From the NCBI GenBank assembly GCA_964511405.1, contig CAZEFK010000252.1, positions 1-9,402 of the forward strand: DNA of 9,402 bases, given 5' to 3'. The stretch is from CAZEFK01 sp964511405 (GTDB lineage Bacteria > Pseudomonadota > Alphaproteobacteria > Elsterales > Elsteraceae). Position numbers and translations under genes: made by a program. The notes beneath the pieces are model-generated. The model searched no databases, was not told the DNA's origin, and saw only the letters and a program-made list of their open reading frames with translations. Position 1 is the stretch's first letter. Each line of letters opens with the position of its first letter. Of the stretch, positions 1 through 7,000 are shown one piece after another.

Positions 1-762
1 CTGCGCGACGCCGGGGCCGATCACTTCCGAAAGTCCATAGATGTCGGTGGCGTCGAGGCCGGTGCGGGCCTCGATCTCGGCGCGCATCGCCTCGGTCCAG
101 GGCTCGGCGCCGAAGATGCCGGTGGTGAGCCCGAGCGTGCGCGGGTCGGTGCCCTGGCGCTCCAGCTCGTCCAGGATCGCCAGCATGTAGGACGGGGTCA
201 CCATGATCACGTCGGGGCGCAGGTCGCGGATCAGCCGGGCCTGGCGCTCGGTGCCGCCGCCCGACATCGGGACCACCGTGCAGCCCAGCCGCTCGGCACC
301 GTAATGGGCGCCGAGGCCGCCGGTGAACAGGCCGTAGCCGTAGGCGACGTGGACGAGGTCGCCGGGCCGGCCGCCGGCGGCGCGGATCGAGCGGGCCATG
401 ACCACCGCCCAGCGCTCGATGTCGCCGCGGGTGTAGCCGACGATCGTGGGCTGGCCGGTGGTTCCGCTCGAGGCATGCACGCGCGCCAGCTCCGAGCGCG
501 GCACCGCCAGCAGGCCCCAGGGGTAGTTGGCGCGCAGGTCGTCCTTGGTCGTGAACGGCACGCGCGCGAGATCGGCCAGGCTGTGGCAGTCCTCGGGATG
601 GATGCCGGCGCGGTCGAAGGCGGCGCGATAATGGGCGACCGAGCGGTAGGCGTGGCCCAGGATCTGGCGCAGCCGCCGGAGCTGCAGCGCTTCCAGCTCG
701 TCGCGGCTGGCGGTTTCGATCGGATCCAAGGTCGGCGCGGTCCGGTTGTGGCGGGCGGCCAT
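1..762 (-). CDS. paaK: Phenylacetate-CoA ligase PaaK (N-terminal 254 residues, C-terminus outside window)
   Basis: This cytoplasmic enzyme activates phenylacetate to phenylacetyl-CoA using ATP and CoA, the entry step of the paa pathway. The visible part is the large N-terminal half of an adenylate-forming enzyme. It has the phosphate-binding loop SSGTTGQPT at about residues 98-106, the stretch YGYGLFTGG (141-149), MSGGGTERQ (166-174) and the YGLSEVIGPG motif (242-251), all typical of PaaK. Family members are about 430-440 residues, so some 180 are missing past the window edge. The start at 762 is supported by GGGAGG five bases upstream and by a normal PaaK N-terminus. It is the last of three co-directional genes, 44 bases after paaI. 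The assignment is secure. Only the intactness of the C-terminus is unknown. Confidence 0.94.
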   Translation of the reverse strand, partial: MAARHNRTAPTLDPIETASRDELEALQLRRLRQILGHAYRSVAHYRAAFDRAGIHPEDCHSLADLARVPFTTKDDLRANYPWGLLAVPRSELARVHASSGTTGQPTIVGYTRGDIERWAVVMARSIRAAGGRPGDLVHVAYGYGLFTGGLGAHYGAERLGCTVVPMSGGGTERQARLIRDLRPDVIMVTPSYMLAILDELERQGTDPRTLGLTTGIFGAEPWTEAMRAEIEARTGLDATDIYGLSEVIGPGVAQ

Positions 763-806
763 GCGTTCCTCCCAGTGGCAAGCCCGCTGCGGCCGTTGCC
801 CGGCCG

Positions 807-1229
807 TCAGCGGTCGGTGACGGTCCCCCCGATCTGGCGGCTCATGCCGCGGAACTCCGCAATGGCAAGCCCGTCCTGGTTGACCACGGAAACATCGTAG
901 AGCCCGCTGCGCCCGTTCACCACCCGTTCGACGGCCTGGGCGACCAGCCGGTCGCCCAGGCGGGCCGGGTTGAGGAAGTGGATCTGGCAGGACTGGGCCA
1001 CGCTGGCCCGGTTGCCGGCGTTGCAGGCATAGGCGAAGGCGGTGTCGGCCAGCGTGAAAATCAGGCCGCCATGGCAGATGGCGTGGCCGTTGATCATGTC
1101 AGGCCGGACCGCCATGGCCAGCCGCGCCCGCCCGGCATCACAGGACTCCAGGACGATGCCCAGGGCCTGGGCGGCGGCGTCGCGTTGATACATCGCCGCC
1201 GCGACCGCGGCGGGCTCGATCTCGGCCAT
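807..1229 (-). CDS. paaI: PaaI hotdog-fold phenylacetyl-CoA thioesterase
   Basis: A 140-residue acyl-CoA thioesterase of the hotdog fold. In the phenylacetate pathway PaaI hydrolyses ring-hydroxylated or stalled phenylacetyl-CoA derivatives and frees trapped CoA. The family signature is plain: an Asn-Gly-His at 47-49, HGG at 53-55 and LADTAFAYACN at about 60-70, where Asp62 matches the catalytic acid of the family. The length fits known PaaI proteins. I chose ATG 1229 although the frame stays open to 1871. That extension runs antisense-free through paaG in another frame and matches nothing, whereas translation from 1229 starts where PaaI proteins start. The start lies five bases after the paaG stop with GAGGA just before it, so translation is probably coupled to paaG. 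Confidence 0.93.
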   Translation of the reverse strand: MAEIEPAAVAAAMYQRDAAAQALGIVLESCDAGRARLAMAVRPDMINGHAICHGGLIFTLADTAFAYACNAGNRASVAQSCQIHFLNPARLGDRLVAQAVERVVNGRSGLYDVSVVNQDGLAIAEFRGMSRQIGGTVTDR

Positions 1230-1234
1230 GGTCC

Positions 1235-2017
1235 TCAGCGGCCGGTGAACCGGGCCGGGCGCTTGGCCAGGAACGCGGCCACGCCCTCGCGATAGTCGGC
1301 GGTGCGGCCGGCCTCGCGCTGGAGGTCGCGCTCGAGGTCGAGCTGGGCGTCGAGATCGTTGGTCGCCCCGGCCTGGATGGCGCGCTTGATCAGCGCCAGT
1401 CCGGCGGTCGGCTGGGCCGCCAGGTGCTGTGCCAGGGCCCGTGCCTCGGGCATCAGCCGGTCGTCGTCGACCGCGCGCCAGATCAGCCCCCAGTCGGCCG
1501 CCTGCTCGGCCGGCAGCGGTTCGGCCAGCAGCGCCAGGCCCATGGCGCGGGCCGGACCGACCAGCCGGGGCAGGAAGAACGTGCCGCCCGAATCGGGGAT
1601 CAGGCCGATCTTGGCGAAGGCCTGGATGAACTTGGCCGAGCGCGCCGCCAGGACGATGTCGCAGGCGAGCGCGATGTTGGCGCCGGCGCCGGCGGCGACG
1701 CCGTTGACCGCCGCGATCACCGGCATGGCCAAGCCGCGGATCTGGCGCACCAGCGGGTTGTAGAAGCCCTCGATGGCGCGCCCGGTATCCAGCGTGTCGG
1801 TGTCGCCGGTGCGCTCGGTCAGGTCCTGGCCGGCGCAGAAGCCGCGGCCGGCGCCGGTCAGCACCAGGCACCGGGCGTCGCGGGCCTGGTCGATGGCGGC
1901 GGGCAGCGCCTGCTGCACCGCCGCATTGACGCTGTTCAGCTTGTCCGGCCGGTTGAGCGTGACGATGGCGACGTCGCCTTCGCGCTCGACCCGCACCACG
2001 GGTTCGCTGTCGGCCAT
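1235..2017 (-). CDS. paaG: PaaG 1,2-epoxyphenylacetyl-CoA isomerase (crotonase fold)
   Basis: A 260-residue enoyl-CoA hydratase/isomerase superfamily protein. PaaG converts ring-1,2-epoxyphenylacetyl-CoA to the seven-membered oxepin-CoA and later shifts a double bond during beta-oxidation of the opened chain. The sequence closely follows E. coli PaaG as I recall it. It has LTGAGRGFCAGQD (53-65) and VNGVAAGAGA (104-113), which form the oxyanion hole, the catalytic Asp142 in GLIPDSGGT, and the C-terminal ADYREGVAAFLAKRP. The start at 2017 has GGAGG seven bases upstream and gives the family's N-terminus. An in-frame ATG at 2050, next to AAGGAAGGAA, would add 11 residues and cannot be fully excluded. 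It is the first gene of the visible paaG-paaI-paaK unit. The epoxidase genes (paaABCDE) are not in the window. Confidence 0.94.
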   Translation of the reverse strand: MADSEPVVRVEREGDVAIVTLNRPDKLNSVNAAVQQALPAAIDQARDARCLVLTGAGRGFCAGQDLTERTGDTDTLDTGRAIEGFYNPLVRQIRGLAMPVIAAVNGVAAGAGANIALACDIVLAARSAKFIQAFAKIGLIPDSGGTFFLPRLVGPARAMGLALLAEPLPAEQAADWGLIWRAVDDDRLMPEARALAQHLAAQPTAGLALIKRAIQAGATNDLDAQLDLERDLQREAGRTADYREGVAAFLAKRPARFTGR

Positions 2018-2031
2018 TCCTGTCCTCCCCG

Positions 2032-2054
2032 GGAAATGCGCTCTGCGCATTTCC
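2032..2054 (-). promoter_or_regulatory. Perfect hairpin (10-bp arms, 3-nt loop) before the paaG ribosome binding site
   Basis: The arm GGAAATGCGC is followed by three bases and its exact complement, GCGCATTTCC. In the paaG messenger the hairpin ends one or two bases before the CGGGGAGGACAGGA ribosome-binding region. It may be the operator of a dimeric repressor of the paa genes, or an mRNA structure affecting paaG translation. It does not match the E. coli PaaX consensus that I know. The symmetry is certain and the function is inferred. Confidence 0.5.
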
Positions 2055-2068
2055 TTCCTTCGATGATG

Positions 2069-2094
2069 CGGGGAGCCCGCACTCGGGCTCCCCG
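2069..2094 (-). terminator. 11-bp-arm GC-rich hairpin after the family 3 binding-protein gene (terminator-like, no T-run)
   Basis: The arm CGGGGAGCCCG (2069-2079), the loop CACT and the arm CGGGCTCCCCG (2084-2094) form a perfect inverted repeat 46 bases past the stop of the upstream gene. Neither strand has a T-run after it, so it is not a canonical intrinsic terminator. It could be a 3' end-stabilising or Rho-assisted terminator separating the binding-protein transcript from paaG. Just upstream on this strand a ten-base unit containing CCGACCGGC is repeated in tandem (2091-2110). Confidence 0.45.
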
Positions 2095-2139
2095 ACCGGC
2101 GCCGACCGGCAGGATACGCAGGGAACGGCCAGGGCGTCT

Positions 2140-2889
2140 CTATTTCATCCCGTGCGCCGCCAGGATGCGGTCATAGCTGCCGTCGGCGCGCATGTCGGCC
2201 AGCGCTTTGTCGAAGGCGTCGGCCCACTTCTGGGCGTCGGGACGGGCGCGGCTGAAGGTGATGTACAGCGGGTTCTCGGCCATCGCGCCGTGGGTCAGCG
2301 CCAGCTTGCCCTTCAGGTCGGGCGCCTGGGTGTTGATGATGTTGGTCAAGGTCAGCTCGTCGTCGAGCGTGAGGTCGACATGGCCTTCCGCCACCTTCTT
2401 CAGGTTGCTCAGGATATCGCGGGCCTTTTCCAGCTTGTAGTCGGTGCCGGCCAGGAAATCCTTGTCATAGGCATAATCGATGACGATGCCGACCGACTTG
2501 CCCTTGAGGTCGGCCAGGCTCTTGAACTCGAAGGGATCGTCGGCGCGCTTGACGAAGACGATGCGGTTGGTGGCGAAGGGCTTCGAATAGATCAGCGACT
2601 TGGCGCGCTCCTGGTTGTACCAGGCCGACGGCAGGATGTCGGTGTCGCCTTTGGTCGTGAGCTCCAAGGCGCGGCCCCACGGCATCATCTCCACCTCGAC
2701 GGTGTAGCCGGCACGCTGCATCGCCTGGACCAGCAAGTCGTTGGAGAAGCCCTTGCCCGGCAGGCTGCTGTCCGAATAGGGCGCATAATTGGTGAGCGCG
2801 GCGGCATGCAGGGTTTCGGCGCGCGCAGCCTGGGTGACGAGTCCAGCGGCGAGGACGACGGCCGTGGTGAGTGCCGTTAATACTTTCAT
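2140..2889 (-). CDS. Periplasmic solute-binding protein, family 3 (amino-acid type ABC/orphan binding protein)
   Basis: A 249-residue periplasmic binding protein of the SBP_bac_3 family, which usually binds polar amino acids or related small molecules. A Sec signal peptide is clear: MK, a hydrophobic stretch from 7 to 18, and an AARA cleavage site giving a mature protein from Glu25. The mature part shows the two-lobe pattern, with NYAPYS (34-39), MMPWGRALE (68-76), FATNRIVFVKR (105-115), LADLKGKSVGIV (125-136) and a C-terminal ADGSYDRILAAHG. The MMPWxRA form is common in stand-alone members that have no adjacent permease, and no permease or ATPase lies next to it here. The start at 2889 has AGGAGG seven bases upstream, mostly buried in a perfect hairpin. 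GC is about 58-67%, lower than the neighbouring genes, and lysine use is higher, which suggests separate acquisition. The ligand is unknown. Confidence 0.88.
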   Translation of the reverse strand: MKVLTALTTAVVLAAGLVTQAARAETLHAAALTNYAPYSDSSLPGKGFSNDLLVQAMQRAGYTVEVEMMPWGRALELTTKGDTDILPSAWYNQERAKSLIYSKPFATNRIVFVKRADDPFEFKSLADLKGKSVGIVIDYAYDKDFLAGTDYKLEKARDILSNLKKVAEGHVDLTLDDELTLTNIINTQAPDLKGKLALTHGAMAENPLYITFSRARPDAQKWADAFDKALADMRADGSYDRILAAHGMK

Positions 2890-2897
2890 AATTGTAC

Positions 2898-2929
2898 CTC
2901 CTGTTCGCCAGTTCGCTGGCGAACAGGAG
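2898..2929 (-). promoter_or_regulatory. 14-bp-arm hairpin that buries the Shine-Dalgarno of the family 3 binding-protein gene
   Basis: On the transcribed strand, CTCCTGTTCGCCAG is followed by the loop CGAA and by the exact complement, CTGGCGAACAGGAG. The last five bases of the 3' arm (AGGAG) are the first five of the gene's AGGAGG ribosome binding site. The 5' arm therefore acts as a perfect anti-Shine-Dalgarno. The ATG follows the site by seven bases. There is no T-run, so it is not an intrinsic terminator. It is either an RNA switch controlling translation or a DNA operator. The geometry is read directly from the sequence and the role is inferred. Confidence 0.6.
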
Positions 2930-2986
2930 TATTCGTAGGAGACTGTTGATTTTCGCCTAATAGATCCTGTCGCGGCCCGGCCCGAC

Positions 2987-4189
2987 TCAATCCGCCAGGC
3001 TGCAGCCGCCCTGGCCCAGCGGCCGGAACGCGGCGCTGGCGGGGATGGTCTCGACCAGCTTGTAATCGTCCCACGGGCCGGCGCTCTCGGCCGGCGCCTT
3101 GACCTGGAACAGGTACATGTCATGCACGGCGCGGCCGTCGGGCCGGATGGTGACGGTGCCGAACAGCGGGTCCTGGATCGGCGCCTTGCGCATTTGCTTG
3201 ACCACCGCTTCGCCCTCGATCGTCTGGCCGTCGCGCACGGCGCGCAGGTAGGCGAGCGTCGCCGAATAGACGCCGGCATGGTCCTGGGTCGGCATGCGGC
3301 CGCCGAGGCGCGCGGCGAAGCGCCGGCTCCAGGCCCGGGTGGAGTCGTTGAGGTCCCAGTAGAACGCCTCGGTCAGCTCCAGGCCGTGGGCGGTGGCCAG
3401 GCCCAGCGACTGGACGTCCGAGATCATCATGAACAGCGCGGCGAGCTTGACGCCCGTACCGGTCAGGCCGAACTCGCCGGCTTGCTTGACCGTGTTGATG
3501 GCGTCGGCGCCGGTGTTGGCCAGCGCCACCACCTTGGCGCCCGAGCCCTGGGCGCTCAAGAGCGGCGAGGCGAAATCGCTGGCGTTGAGCGGATGGCGGG
3601 TGGTCCCCAGGACCTTGCCGCCGGCGGCGGTGAGCGCCGCCGTGGCGTCTCGCTCCAGCGCCTGGCCCAGCGCGTAGTCGACGGTGATGAAGTACCAGTC
3701 GCCCTGGTTGGCGGCCCCCATGGCGTGGACCGTGCTGGCGCCCTGGGCCCAGGTGTCGCTGACCCATTGCACCGTGGTCGGGGCGCAGGCCTTGCCGGTC
3801 ATGTCGGAGCTCATGGCGCTGGAGGCCAGGGCCACCCGGTGCTTGTCCCTCATCAAGGCGGCGACGCCCAGCGCCACGCCGGAGTTGGGCAGGTCGACCA
3901 CCGCCGCGACATTGTCCTGGTCCAGCCAGCGGCGCACGGTCGCCACGCCGATGTCGGGCTTGTTCTGATGGTCGGCCGACAGGATCTCGACCTTGAGCCC
4001 GCGGCTTTCGGCCTGGAAGTCCTCGGCCGCCATCTGGGCGGCCAGGACCGAGCCCGCGCCGACCTGGTCGGCGAACGGCCCGCTCATGTCGGTCAGCACG
4101 CCGACCTTGACCAGGTCGCCCGGGACTTCGGCCCTGGCCGCCACTGGCAGCAATGCGGTGGCGGCGAGCAGGACGGCGGCAAGCTTCAT
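2987..4189 (-). CDS. LivK-like periplasmic binding protein (branched-chain amino acid / aromatic type)
   Basis: A 400-residue type I periplasmic binding protein of the Peripla_BP_6 (LivK-like) family. Such proteins deliver branched-chain amino acids, amides, or often aromatic acids to Liv-type ABC importers. The signal peptide is MKLAAVLLAATALLPVAARA, cleaved before Glu21. The mature protein opens with LVKVGVLTDMSGPFAD (26-41) and carries ADHQNKPD (72-79). It ends in the GGCSLAD tail seen in many soil-bacterial members. It has only two cysteines (135 and 396), a likely disulfide. The start at 4189 lies 10 bases after the stop of the ligase gene, and its ribosome binding site TAGGAG overlaps that stop, so it is translated as part of the oxygenase operon. 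No permease or ATPase genes of the Liv type are present in the window. Context suggests it binds the substrate of this operon. Confidence 0.9.
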   Translation of the reverse strand: MKLAAVLLAATALLPVAARAEVPGDLVKVGVLTDMSGPFADQVGAGSVLAAQMAAEDFQAESRGLKVEILSADHQNKPDIGVATVRRWLDQDNVAAVVDLPNSGVALGVAALMRDKHRVALASSAMSSDMTGKACAPTTVQWVSDTWAQGASTVHAMGAANQGDWYFITVDYALGQALERDATAALTAAGGKVLGTTRHPLNASDFASPLLSAQGSGAKVVALANTGADAINTVKQAGEFGLTGTGVKLAALFMMISDVQSLGLATAHGLELTEAFYWDLNDSTRAWSRRFAARLGGRMPTQDHAGVYSATLAYLRAVRDGQTIEGEAVVKQMRKAPIQDPLFGTVTIRPDGRAVHDMYLFQVKAPAESAGPWDDYKLVETIPASAAFRPLGQGGCSLAD

Positions 4190-4199
4190 GGCGGGGCTC

Positions 4200-5630
4200 C
4201 TACAGCAGCGCGAAATATTCCCGGTGCTCCCAGTCGGTGACGGCCGACTGGAAGCGGGCGATCTCCGCCTGCTTCAGGCGGGCATAATAGTCCAGGAAAA
4301 AGCTGCCGAACCCGGCCTCGAAGCCGGGATCGGCGGCCAGCGCCGCCAGGGCCTCGGGCAGGCTGCGGGGCAGCAGCGGCGCGTCGCTGTCATAGGGCTG
4401 GTCGGCGCACGGACCGGGTTCGAGGCCGCGGTCGATGCCGTCCAGCCCCGAGACGATCTGGGCCGCCATGTACAGATAGGGGTTGGCGGCCGGCTCGCCG
4501 GCACGGTTCTCCAGCCGGGTCGCGGGATCGCCGGGGCCGCCGATCGCCCGGACCATGACGCCTCGATTGTCGCGCGCCCAGGTCGCCCGCTCCGGCGCCA
4601 TGGAGTGCGGCCGATAGCGCTTGTAGCCGTTGATCGTCGGCGTGCTGAACGCGGTGGCGGCCGGGGCATGGGCCAGAAGCCCGCCCAGATAGGCCTCTGC
4701 CAGGGTCGACAGCGGTGCCTCCGCGTCGGCGAAGGCGTTGCCGCCGTCGGCCGTCCGGCGCAGCGACTGGTGCAGGTGCCAGCCGCTGGAGACCACCCCG
4801 GCCAGCTTGGGCCGGCACATGAAGGTCGCGTGGTAGCCCTGGCGCCGGCAGATCTGCTTCACCGCCGACCGCAGCAGCACCATCAGGTCGGCAGGCTCGA
4901 GGCCGGCGGTGGGGCCGAAGGTCAGCTCGACCTGGCTCGGGCCGAACTCGATCTCCAGGCTGCGCAGCGGCAGGCCCAGGGCCTGCAGGTCGCGCCGCAG
5001 CACCTCCATCAGCGGGTCGACTTCGTCGTAGCGCAGCTCGGTCAGGTACTGATAGCCGGCGTTGAGCGGGAGCACCGGCGGCGGCTCGCCCGGCGGTCCG
5101 TCCTCGCCCGCACCAGGCGGCTCGCCGGCGAGCTTCAGGATGTGGAGCTCGACCTCCAGCCCGGCGACGAACTCCAGGCCGCGCTCGGCCAGGCGCCCGA
5201 GCGACCGGCGCAGGACGTCGCGGGTGGCGAGCGGCATCGGCGCGCCGCCCGGCAGATACAGGTCGCACAGCAGCCAGCCGCTGTGCGGCGCCCAGGGCAG
5301 CACCCGCCAGGTCAGGGGATCGGGCACCAGCATCATATCGGCGGCACCCTGCAGCTCGGCCCGGCCGAAGCCGCCGCCGCGGCTGAACACCGGGAAGGCG
5401 GTGCGCCCCGACAGGTCCTTCATCAGCAGCGTGGTGGCGGCACCGGCGCCGCCGCGCAGGACCCGCAGCGCCTCGGCGGCGACCAGGGTCTTGCCGCGCA
5501 GCACGCCATGGGCGTCGGGGAAGGCCAGGCGGACGACCCCGACCTCGGCGATCGCCCGCTCGACGTCCCCGGCCGCAGCCTGCTGCGTGGCGCTCCACAG
5601 GCCGTGGCGCTCGGCGAAGGACGCCGTCAT
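4200..5630 (-). CDS. Glutamine-synthetase-like gamma-glutamyl-amine ligase (PuuA/GlnT/AtdA1-like)
   Basis: A 476-residue cytoplasmic ATP-dependent ligase of the glutamine synthetase family. In the non-ammonia branches (PuuA, IpuC, AtdA1/TdnQ) such enzymes join glutamate to an amine. The residues that hold metal and ATP are present: Glu159 and Glu161 in LEVELH, Glu228 and Glu235 in EFGPSQVE, His285 in SGWHLHQS, Arg356 in DNRGVMVR, and Glu374/Arg376 in RLENRAGEPAANPYL. A beta-grasp domain precedes these at about 25-125. The glutamate spacing EFGPSQVE is seven residues, as in PuuA-type proteins rather than housekeeping GlnA. No adenylylation-loop tyrosine motif was recognised. The start at 5630 makes an ATGA overlap with the oxygenase stop. 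A longer frame open to 5900 is rejected. The role is inferred: gamma-glutamylation of the substrate or product of the neighbouring oxygenase. The exact amine is unknown. Confidence 0.85.
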   Translation of the reverse strand: MTASFAERHGLWSATQQAAAGDVERAIAEVGVVRLAFPDAHGVLRGKTLVAAEALRVLRGGAGAATTLLMKDLSGRTAFPVFSRGGGFGRAELQGAADMMLVPDPLTWRVLPWAPHSGWLLCDLYLPGGAPMPLATRDVLRRSLGRLAERGLEFVAGLEVELHILKLAGEPPGAGEDGPPGEPPPVLPLNAGYQYLTELRYDEVDPLMEVLRRDLQALGLPLRSLEIEFGPSQVELTFGPTAGLEPADLMVLLRSAVKQICRRQGYHATFMCRPKLAGVVSSGWHLHQSLRRTADGGNAFADAEAPLSTLAEAYLGGLLAHAPAATAFSTPTINGYKRYRPHSMAPERATWARDNRGVMVRAIGGPGDPATRLENRAGEPAANPYLYMAAQIVSGLDGIDRGLEPGPCADQPYDSDAPLLPRSLPEALAALAADPGFEAGFGSFFLDYYARLKQAEIARFQSAVTDWEHREYFALL

Positions 5631-6931
5631 TCGGCGGGCAGCAGGGCCGTGGCTGCCCAGGGAGCGGCGGTACGGCGCGCCTGCTCCAGCGCCTGCCAAT
5701 GGGCCTGCCAGGCGTCGGCCGGACCGATGGTGTCGATGGTGCTGGGGCCGGTGCCCAGCGCCGCCGGCGGCGTTCGGCCGGCGGCGACGTCGTCGATCGC
5801 TCGCATAAGCATTCGGCGATAGGCGGTGATGGCCTTGTCGGTCGAGCTCAGATGCTCGCGGGTGCGGTCCTGGATCGGGCCCATGGATTCCACCGCCCAC
5901 TGGTCGTGGACATTGATGTCCATGCCCATGCCGGTATAGGTCGCGCTGCGCTGCTCGGCCGGGTCGTAGCCCCAGTCATTGGCGCGGCCGACCCGCGGCA
6001 CGTAGTCGGGCAGGCTGTAGAGCTCCAGCCGCTGGGCGCGCATCCGCTCGCGGTCGACCGGCCGGTCGAAGCTGGTGAAGATCGCGTACCAGTAGCAGTG
6101 GGTGTCGTCGACCGGCACATGCCACTGCGTGATCGTCATGGTCGCGCTCATCGGGATGACGAAAGCCTGCGGGAAGGCGAGGTTGGTCACCCGGATGTGC
6201 GCCCGTTCGGGGTCCAGCCGGCGCAGGGCCGCGATGCGCAGGCCGTAGTCGGTCGGCTCGACCGTGAGCTCGGGCTGGGGGAACTCGCGCAGCAGCCGGG
6301 TCATCGGCAGCTCGGCGCCCAGGGTCGCGCCGCGGAACTGCTTGCCGTAGCTGCCGTCCAGGTCCTCGTCCTCGAAGAAGCGGTGCAGGAAGCTGGCATG
6401 GGCGGGATCGATGCCGACCTCCAGCGCCTGCAGCCAGTTGCACGACATCAGGCCCTTGAAGGCGAAGGCATAGGCCTCGGGGGCTTCGAAGCAGTCGAAG
6501 GCGGGCAGGGGCGGCGGCTCGCCCGGGCCCAGATAGGCGAAAACGATGCCGTTGCGCTCGATGCAGGGATAGCTGGTCTGGCGCACCTTGCCGCGCGTGC
6601 CGCCGCCCGGCTCGGCCGGCCGCTCCAGGCAGGTGCCGGCAACATCGAACAGCCAGCCATGCAGCGGGCAGCGCAGGCCGCCATCCTCCAGCCGGCCGAA
6701 GCTGAGGTCGACGCCGCGATGCGGGCAGTGGCGGCCGAGCAGGCCCGGGCGCCCGGCTTCGTCGCGGAACAGCACCAGGTCCTCGCCCAGCAGGCGCACC
6801 CGGCGCAGCGGCCGGTCGCCGGCCAGCTCCTCGGCCAGCGCCGCCGGCTGCCAGTAGCGGCGCAGCAGGGCGCCCAGCGGCGTGCCCGGCCCCGACCGCG
6901 TGATCCGCTCGTTCTGCTCGGCGCTCAGCAT
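5627..6931 (-). CDS. Rieske non-heme iron oxygenase, alpha subunit (phthalate/phenoxybenzoate dioxygenase-like)
   Basis: A 434-residue Rieske oxygenase, probably an alpha-only trimer that hydroxylates or demethylates an aromatic or N-alkyl substrate with O2. The [2Fe-2S] site is Cys69-Pro-His71, 16 residues, then Cys88-Pro-Leu-His91. The mononuclear iron site is NWLQALEVGIDPAHASFLH (165-183): bridging Asp175, ligands His178 and His183 at the usual D-x2-H-x4-H spacing, and probably Asp355 in GPIQDRTREHL. The long form and the QDR..EHL..TD..I..YRRML tail resemble the phthalate 4,5-dioxygenase and phenoxybenzoate dioxygenase group. No beta subunit or ferredoxin reductase gene is next to it, so electrons must come from elsewhere. 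GGAGG lies six bases before ATG 6931. It is the first gene of the operon and is divergent from the IclR regulator. The substrate is not deducible. Confidence 0.92.
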   Translation of the reverse strand: MLSAEQNERITRSGPGTPLGALLRRYWQPAALAEELAGDRPLRRVRLLGEDLVLFRDEAGRPGLLGRHCPHRGVDLSFGRLEDGGLRCPLHGWLFDVAGTCLERPAEPGGGTRGKVRQTSYPCIERNGIVFAYLGPGEPPPLPAFDCFEAPEAYAFAFKGLMSCNWLQALEVGIDPAHASFLHRFFEDEDLDGSYGKQFRGATLGAELPMTRLLREFPQPELTVEPTDYGLRIAALRRLDPERAHIRVTNLAFPQAFVIPMSATMTITQWHVPVDDTHCYWYAIFTSFDRPVDRERMRAQRLELYSLPDYVPRVGRANDWGYDPAEQRSATYTGMGMDINVHDQWAVESMGPIQDRTREHLSSTDKAITAYRRMLMRAIDDVAAGRTPPAALGTGPSTIDTIGPADAWQAHWQALEQARRTAAPWAATALLPAE

Positions 6932-6966
6932 CGGCGGCCTCCACAAGGGGTGGACAAATCGCGTTC

Positions 6967-7000
6967 GTTCGATTACCGAACAACTGTTCGAATATCGTAG
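6967..7000. promoter_or_regulatory. Two tandem 15-bp IclR/PcaR-type operator sites
   Basis: Site 1 is GTTCGATTACCGAAC (6967-6981), a perfect GTTCG/CGAAC inverted repeat with a five-base spacer. Site 2 is GTTCGAATATCGTAG (6986-7000), centred 19 bases away. Both resemble the PcaR site of Pseudomonas putida, which I recall as GTTCGATAATCGCAC. A further GTTCG half-site starts at 6963. The IclR product encoded 48 bases downstream is of the same PcaR/PcaU/PobR subfamily, so autoregulation and control of the divergent oxygenase operon are likely. Confidence 0.65.

Noticed and set aside
304..900. 198-residue plus-strand frame opposite paaK
   Set aside because: Antisense to an obvious PaaK, with no family features.
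1230..1871. N-terminal extension of paaI to 1871 (354 residues)
   Set aside because: The extension is out-of-frame translation of paaG. PaaI proteins are about 140 residues and start at the 1229 ATG.
2069..2094. Canonical Rho-independent terminator
   Set aside because: The stem is strong but no T-run follows on either strand. Kept only as a terminator-like hairpin.
2932..2960. A promoter for the family 3 binding-protein gene (TACGAA as -10)
   Set aside because: The -10 is weak and the best -35 at 17 bases (TTAGGC) matches only two consensus positions. Not listed as a feature.
3122..4240. 372-residue plus-strand frame opposite the LivK-like gene
   Set aside because: Low-complexity composition and fully antisense to a gene with signal peptide and family motifs.
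3993..5822. 609-residue open frame on the plus strand
   Set aside because: It lies antisense to the GS-like ligase and LivK-like genes. It is rich in Gly, Arg, Gln and Ala with no recognisable domain, as expected of a shadow frame in high-GC DNA.
5631..5900. N-terminal extension of the GS-like ligase to 5900
   Set aside because: It overlaps the conserved tail of the oxygenase in another frame. The ATGA overlap at 5630 is the normal operon arrangement.
6951..6998. A plus-strand promoter for the IclR gene (TGGACA as -35)
   Set aside because: No acceptable -10 at 16-18 bases from it. The gene must have a promoter here, but I cannot place it.
5699..7000. 433-residue open frame on the plus strand opposite the Rieske gene
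   Set aside because: Antisense shadow of a clear Rieske oxygenase. It crosses the promoter region and has no domain.
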